The position numbers and the translations under genes were made by a program. The notes below the pieces were generated by a model. The model was not told the origin of the DNA. It did not search any database and saw only the letters and a list, made by a program, of their open reading frames with translations. A stretch of DNA of 33,687 nt from a virus, in the IMG/VR virus record IMGVR_UViG_3300019093_000036, positions 1 through 33,687 of that record. One strand, written 5' to 3'. How positions within the stretch are numbered: position 1 is the stretch's first letter; each line of letters begins with the position of its first letter. This document shows positions 29,606-33,687 of the stretch, in pieces.

Positions 29606-30256
29606 TTAAAAAGCAGGAGTTGAGATTTTTTTCCAGACATTGGTTGCCACACAGATATAAATGAAATTGTTGTTATAGGCTATATCACCCACTGTCCCAG
29701 GACTGGTTTCAGTTGCCGGTATAGAGGCTGCACGAAATCCTGAAGATCCTTGCGTACCTTGTGTACCTGCATTTCCAGTATTTCCTCTTTGTCCGGTTAT
29801 ACCTTGAACTCCTTGTGTACCCACTCCTGTGGTACCTTGATTGCCTAACGTACCTTGAATACCTATCGCACCTTGGCTACCTGTAGTACCCTGCCCGGCA
29901 TTTTGACCCGCGATACCCTGACTACCATTAGTTCCCTGGGGACCTGCACCGCCTTGCGCACCTTGAGAACCGACTGGACCCCCATATCCTATACCGATAG
30001 CACCTTGACTACCACTGGCGCCTTGAGCTCCTGCTACATTGCTGACTCCTGCAGGCCCCTGACTACCCGAGGTTCCTACAGTTCCGGCTGTTCCTTGCGA
30101 ACCAGAGGTACCCTGGGGGCCCATGTGTTCGATCTGCGTTATTTGATCAATGAGATCTTGAAATCTTACCCGTCTGGCCAATCTGCGATCCTCGACCACA
30201 AAGTACGTTTCATTGGTTGCTGTAGTAATAACTGGCAATTGCGAAATCTTTGGCAT
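29606..30256 (-). CDS. Collagen-like fibre protein
   Basis: 216 residues. A short N-terminal domain (MPKISQLPVITTATNETYFV, then RRLARRVRFQDLIDQI) resembles an attachment domain. Residues about 45-175 are Gly-X-Y repeats rich in GxQG, GTQG and GSQG triplets, forming a collagen-like triple helix. The tip (GDIAYNNNFIYICVATNVWK) resembles that of the 258-residue fibre paralogue at 26799-27575. Collagen-like repeats are common in phage fibres and vary in number by recombination. AGAGGA precedes the ATG, and the gene begins next to the stop of the large upstream gene. Confidence 0.8.
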   Translation of the reverse strand: MPKISQLPVITTATNETYFVVEDRRLARRVRFQDLIDQITQIEHMGPQGTSGSQGTAGTVGTSGSQGPAGVSNVAGAQGASGSQGAIGIGYGGPVGSQGAQGGAGPQGTNGSQGIAGQNAGQGTTGSQGAIGIQGTLGNQGTTGVGTQGVQGITGQRGNTGNAGTQGTQGSSGFRAASIPATETSPGTVGDIAYNNNFIYICVATNVWKKISTPAF

Positions 30257-30257
30257 A

Positions 30258-33200
30258 TTAAAAATCCTCTAGTGGCTGATCATCATTGGTAGTAATGGAA
30301 TATCCAGCATCGTCGACCAATGCAACATCTCCTCCATAATAATACTTATCTGGTAACTCTGCGGGTCTGGCCTGTATAAATTTAGCAGGAACGGTAATAC
30401 TATCCATAATTGATCTAGTTTGGCTAGTATTAATTATATCATTCCATACTGTGGCTTCTCGTTTAATTACAGTTAATTTTACTCCCGGTTTCAATCCTTC
30501 TTGTATATTTAAGACTAATTTGGCGGTAATATTAGGTAAATTTGACAAAGTTACATTAAATTCCGCAGGAATATAATCCAATCCATGATAAATGTATCCA
30601 TTAACAGAACTTAATTCTTGACTATTTTCATATACCCATACTTGATTAGTAGCAGTGACAATATAACCTGTTCCTAATACTGTAGTGATAGGCAATTGAT
30701 CTACAGAATCCACAGACCCATTGAGAACAAATTTTGGACTATCATAAGATGTAACAATATCTTGGTGAAATATTCCTGCTTTACGCAATTTTCTACCACC
30801 ATATATTACTTCAATTTGGTCGGCAGCATTATAATTTGCAGAAAGTTCTATACCATTGTTATTAAATTGATAGTAGGTTCCTGTATTTAGAATACCGGAT
30901 GACGAAAATATAAAATAAGTATTGGTCGATGTCGAAGTCAATTGTGTTTGAGAAAGAACTGTTTCCTTTGCCGGTATGGTCTGTTCAGGACTTTGATCAA
31001 TGACCTTTGTATGCTCTTCACTATAAAAACTCGGTGCTGTTCCTAATGTTGACCTTCTTAATTGCCCTAAAACATTTCCTGTAATTGTAAAAAATTCAAT
31101 ACGCTCCCCATCGATAATTATTACACCCGGAATATTTTTAGCGGCCAAAGGCGGAGTTAATACCGAAGCATCGGCAACATGTATTTCAGTATCTGTAAAA
31201 TTCAACTCTCGTGTCAGGTAAGTGGTGTTTTGTTTGCTTAGTCTCTTAAAATGAGTTCTATTGAAGATATCATTGAACACCCGGTAACCTAAAATAGTTG
31301 TTGCTAAATTGGCATTACTGATTGAAATTATGGTAATATTATCGCTGTTGTAATGTTCAAATTTAGAACTTATTTGAACAGTAATATAATCATCTAAAAC
31401 TTCATAATCCAGACGATTGACCAAAGGTACACCATTTACTATTACCCAAAGATAATTTGTATCAAGCACCGGACGGCTAATCCTATATCTTCTTCCTGCT
31501 ACACCTGAGAATCTTTCTGTCCTAATCAGCATGGTATCATGATTATTATAGGTAATCACTCGTAATTGTTTACCCGGAGTAAGATTAGATCCTGGACTAA
31601 TAATTAGATATGGTAGAATTATATCATAATCCCAGTCGGAATTGTTCGGCTTACTGATAATTGCTATAACATCATTCAACTCTAAACTTGCTTTTATGTT
31701 TACTTGATTTCCGGAAATTATCTCATAGTCAAATCCTCGACGTAATTCTTTACCGTTAACATATACTCTAACTCGCTCATCATTCGTTGTATATGAACCG
31801 GAATTATTAATAATAAATTGCTTATTAAAAGTATTTTCTACACGATAATAATCTGCATGTGGAGGTCTTAAAATTTTCCTGTAACCTGTAGTAGGATCAT
31901 ATAGTTCAACAATGGCCTGCTCTACTACAGGTTCTATATTTCCAGGAAGGTACGACAACAAATAGTTGGTGTTATTGGTAATCAATATTGTTTCTTCTCT
32001 AACTTCATTAAAATACTTGTTGAAATTTCCAAAGAACCATGCTATAACTGTATTTTCTATACTAGGAGACAAGCCGTAAACATTAACTGCGGCTCTGCGA
32101 TTCCCTGAACCTACATAGGTTAACTCATAATAAGGTGTCTTAGAAGAGTCACTGGTAATTGGCAGGCCATTAACGGTTACATAAGCACTTTTAACTGTCA
32201 ATCTCGATGCTAAACTCTGTACCTGAGTCGATGTTGACCCTATAATAGAAACACTAGACGAGTCTATTACACCAGATTCTTTATCAGGTCTTCCACCTCC
32301 TATACCTACAATCATATATCCCAACTGACCGTTAACTGTCTGCGGAGGAACTACAATACTATTAGTTGCCCAATTGATTGTATATTCCGAAATGTTATTC
32401 CAGTTAGTGGTAGTGTTGTAAGTGAAAATGTTTCCATTAAAAGAAACTATAATGCTATTAATACTAGGAGGAACCATAGACAACTGCTGTGTAGTAGTCG
32501 AATTGGCTATAATTTGCACATACGAAGACAACACTGTCGGAGCACCTTGAGGATTTTTAGTATAGACGTTGATGCCAACACTTTCATTAATTTCTCCAGG
32601 AACCAATTCTTCCGGAGCATGGCTGGTGTTGGGTGTAATGAATCCATCCCCATCAATAGTAATATCCTCTGGTAATATACCAAGAGCACTAATTCTAGTA
32701 CCTGTAGTCCAAGACCCTCCATCAATTGCACTATCTAAGATTGATGCATTTGAATCTAGTGTCCAAAATTCCATAGTAGATCCAACAGGTATGTCTCGAA
32801 TTGTTGCAGAATTAACTACAATACGATTAGTAACCGTATCAATACTTACAACACTAACTGTAGAAGTTGAAAAGACATTGGTTAATGTACTAATTACATT
32901 GACATATTGTCCTTTAGATATTCCCCGAATTCCTACCAATCCTATACTAGTCCATGTGCCGCCAATACTGAGAGATACGGCATTTGTCAAGGTGCTGGTG
33001 TAATATGATACGTCATCATTCCATGCAGAATCAGCAAAGGGATCTATATCCCATTGGGTAGTGTAATCAAATTTTAACGATTCAATTCTATTTTTAGGAT
33101 AAACAATTCCGGAAATTAATTGTCCTAAATCTAACCCGGGCATTCCAGAAGTAGCCGTATAATAATTTAATGTTCTATCTACAGCATTAAGTAGGTTAAT

Positions 33201-33687
33201 TTTTTTAGTATAGGAAATTTTTAAAGTTTGATACAACTTAGGAGTGTAGTTTAAAAATCTAATTTTGCTATACTGTTTTTTATACTCACCGATAGACTCG
33301 CCATACTCTAAATCATAATTAATAATTGTATAATCTGAATTTAAAACCAGAGAGCCGTCCAGTGTAATTGTAATTTTAGATTTTTCAGGTTCAGGTATCC
33401 ATGTTAATACAAATTCATTATTATATCCATTACATAAAAAATTATCTGTTTGATACAAATCTGTTATTTCAGAAGACCTACTTGTTCTATCAAACTTTAG
33501 CCCAATTAAATTAGTTCTAACTGTGCCGGTGATCGAACGATTATCTTTCCAAGATTTCCAAGGATAGACGTTGGTTAATGTGCTATCGATATTCACCGTT
33601 TCAAACTCATCATCTATGTCATTATAATAAGCAGGTAAATCAAAGTCTGTGGTATAAGATCTTGACGTATCTAATACAGAGTAGTTC
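30258..33687 (-). CDS. Very large virion structural protein (5' end outside window)
   Basis: Over 1140 residues are visible on the minus strand. A GTG at 33594-33596 could be mistaken for the start, but the frame stays open to the window edge (upstream residues include TTDFDLPAYYNDIDDEFETV), so the gene is truncated by the window. It consists of repeated beta-sandwich-like units with a common theme of V-x-V-N-G then a L...DY-hydrophobic step (VRVYVNGKELRRGFDYEIIS, LWVIVNGVPLVNRLDYEVLD). It also has an insertion with TEIHVADASVLTPP and VIIIDGERIEFFTI, and an acidic C-terminus (NDDQPLEDF). I recall similar large proteins in T4-like virion modules. It is the promoter-proximal gene seen of the minus-strand block. 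Confidence 0.72.
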   Translation of the reverse strand, partial: NYSVLDTSRSYTTDFDLPAYYNDIDDEFETVNIDSTLTNVYPWKSWKDNRSITGTVRTNLIGLKFDRTSRSSEITDLYQTDNFLCNGYNNEFVLTWIPEPEKSKITITLDGSLVLNSDYTIINYDLEYGESIGEYKKQYSKIRFLNYTPKLYQTLKISYTKKINLLNAVDRTLNYYTATSGMPGLDLGQLISGIVYPKNRIESLKFDYTTQWDIDPFADSAWNDDVSYYTSTLTNAVSLSIGGTWTSIGLVGIRGISKGQYVNVISTLTNVFSTSTVSVVSIDTVTNRIVVNSATIRDIPVGSTMEFWTLDSNASILDSAIDGGSWTTGTRISALGILPEDITIDGDGFITPNTSHAPEELVPGEINESVGINVYTKNPQGAPTVLSSYVQIIANSTTTQQLSMVPPSINSIIVSFNGNIFTYNTTTNWNNISEYTINWATNSIVVPPQTVNGQLGYMIVGIGGGRPDKESGVIDSSSVSIIGSTSTQVQSLASRLTVKSAYVTVNGLPITSDSSKTPYYELTYVGSGNRRAAVNVYGLSPSIENTVIAWFFGNFNKYFNEVREETILITNNTNYLLSYLPGNIEPVVEQAIVELYDPTTGYRKILRPPHADYYRVENTFNKQFIINNSGSYTTNDERVRVYVNGKELRRGFDYEIISGNQVNIKASLELNDVIAIISKPNNSDWDYDIILPYLIISPGSNLTPGKQLRVITYNNHDTMLIRTERFSGVAGRRYRISRPVLDTNYLWVIVNGVPLVNRLDYEVLDDYITVQISSKFEHYNSDNITIISISNANLATTILGYRVFNDIFNRTHFKRLSKQNTTYLTRELNFTDTEIHVADASVLTPPLAAKNIPGVIIIDGERIEFFTITGNVLGQLRRSTLGTAPSFYSEEHTKVIDQSPEQTIPAKETVLSQTQLTSTSTNTYFIFSSSGILNTGTYYQFNNNGIELSANYNAADQIEVIYGGRKLRKAGIFHQDIVTSYDSPKFVLNGSVDSVDQLPITTVLGTGYIVTATNQVWVYENSQELSSVNGYIYHGLDYIPAEFNVTLSNLPNITAKLVLNIQEGLKPGVKLTVIKREATVWNDIINTSQTRSIMDSITVPAKFIQARPAELPDKYYYGGDVALVDDAGYSITTNDDQPLEDF

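Noticed and set aside
29650-30125. Dense short repeats that might be a CRISPR array
   Set aside because: They are 9-bp-scale Gly-X-Y codon repeats in an open frame, with no constant repeat-spacer pattern.
29855-30292. Long plus-strand ORF opposite the collagen-like gene
   Set aside because: It is an antisense by-product of the Gly-rich repeat; its protein is Thr/Ser/Leu low complexity without a start signal.
33594-33596. GTG as start of the large minus-strand virion gene
   Set aside because: The frame stays open to the window edge with protein-like sequence and no Shine-Dalgarno precedes the GTG, so the gene is treated as truncated.
1-33687. tRNA genes, integrase, insertion sequences
   Set aside because: No cloverleaf-like segment, recombinase motif or terminal inverted repeats were seen by eye; gaps between genes are too short to hold them. 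A tRNA scan was not possible.

Overview
The window looks like part of the genome of a large, lytic, T4-type tailed phage (a myovirus) of a Gram-negative, probably proteobacterial host. The evidence is a T4-type family B DNA polymerase (gp43), a gp45-like sliding clamp, a T4 RNase H-type 5' nuclease, a DsbA-like DNA-binding protein, phage ThyA and MazG, a large tail-fibre/virion block, and very tight gene packing with ATGA or TAATG overlaps. No tRNA, IS element, integrase or CRISPR array was seen. Host sigma-70-type promoters are unusually clear: seven sites with 17-nt spacers, several at or near TTGACA/TATAAT. A secreted protease whose C-terminus looks like an outer-membrane barrel also points to a Gram-negative host. 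Many small genes resemble, from memory, conserved hypotheticals of cyanophages and freshwater T4-like phages.

Layout. (1) 1-5260, plus strand: the tail of an unidentified gene, a Dps-like ferritin, a peptidoglycan-binding/lytic transglycosylase, a small conserved protein and a 1129-residue mosaic protein. Two of these start with short peptides resembling T4 capsid-targeting sequences, and the mosaic protein contains VAE junctions that could be prohead-protease sites. (2) 5271-9433: dsbA-like, a membrane protein, DNA polymerase and sliding clamp. The polymerase leader carries two tandem RNA hairpins with the same 8-nt loop and different stems, the second abutting the Shine-Dalgarno; this resembles the autoregulatory operator of T4 gene 43. 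(3) 9430-13655: a TGT/DpdA-like DNA transglycosylase overlapping the clamp gene, a conserved unknown, a QueD-like T-fold protein and a GT-B glycosyltransferase. With the QueE-like radical SAM enzyme at 17412 these suggest 7-deazaguanine modification of phage DNA. (4) 13657-17086: an exported subtilisin-like protease under its own palindrome-bearing promoter, a cupin, and a radical SAM/SPASM-like enzyme on the minus strand. (5) 17090-21044: mazG-queE-unknown-RNase H and small conserved genes. (6) 21024-23838: a MoxR-type AAA ATPase and a metallopeptidase/VWA protein, each with a consensus promoter and separated by a terminator. (7) 23840-25563: small conserved genes and thymidylate synthase, ending at a terminator inside the convergent gene. 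(8) 25560-33687, minus strand: virion and tail-fibre genes, including three tandem paralogues and a collagen-like fibre; the last gene runs off the window.

The genes fit a lytic programme: nucleotide supply (ThyA, MazG), replication (polymerase, clamp, RNase H), chemical protection of DNA (DpdA/QueD/QueE, perhaps the glycosyltransferase), host interaction (secreted protease) and virion assembly. The observations most worth testing are the polymerase-leader twin hairpins, the deazaguanine set with its split QueE cluster motif, the capsid-targeting/VAE processing idea, and the secreted protease.
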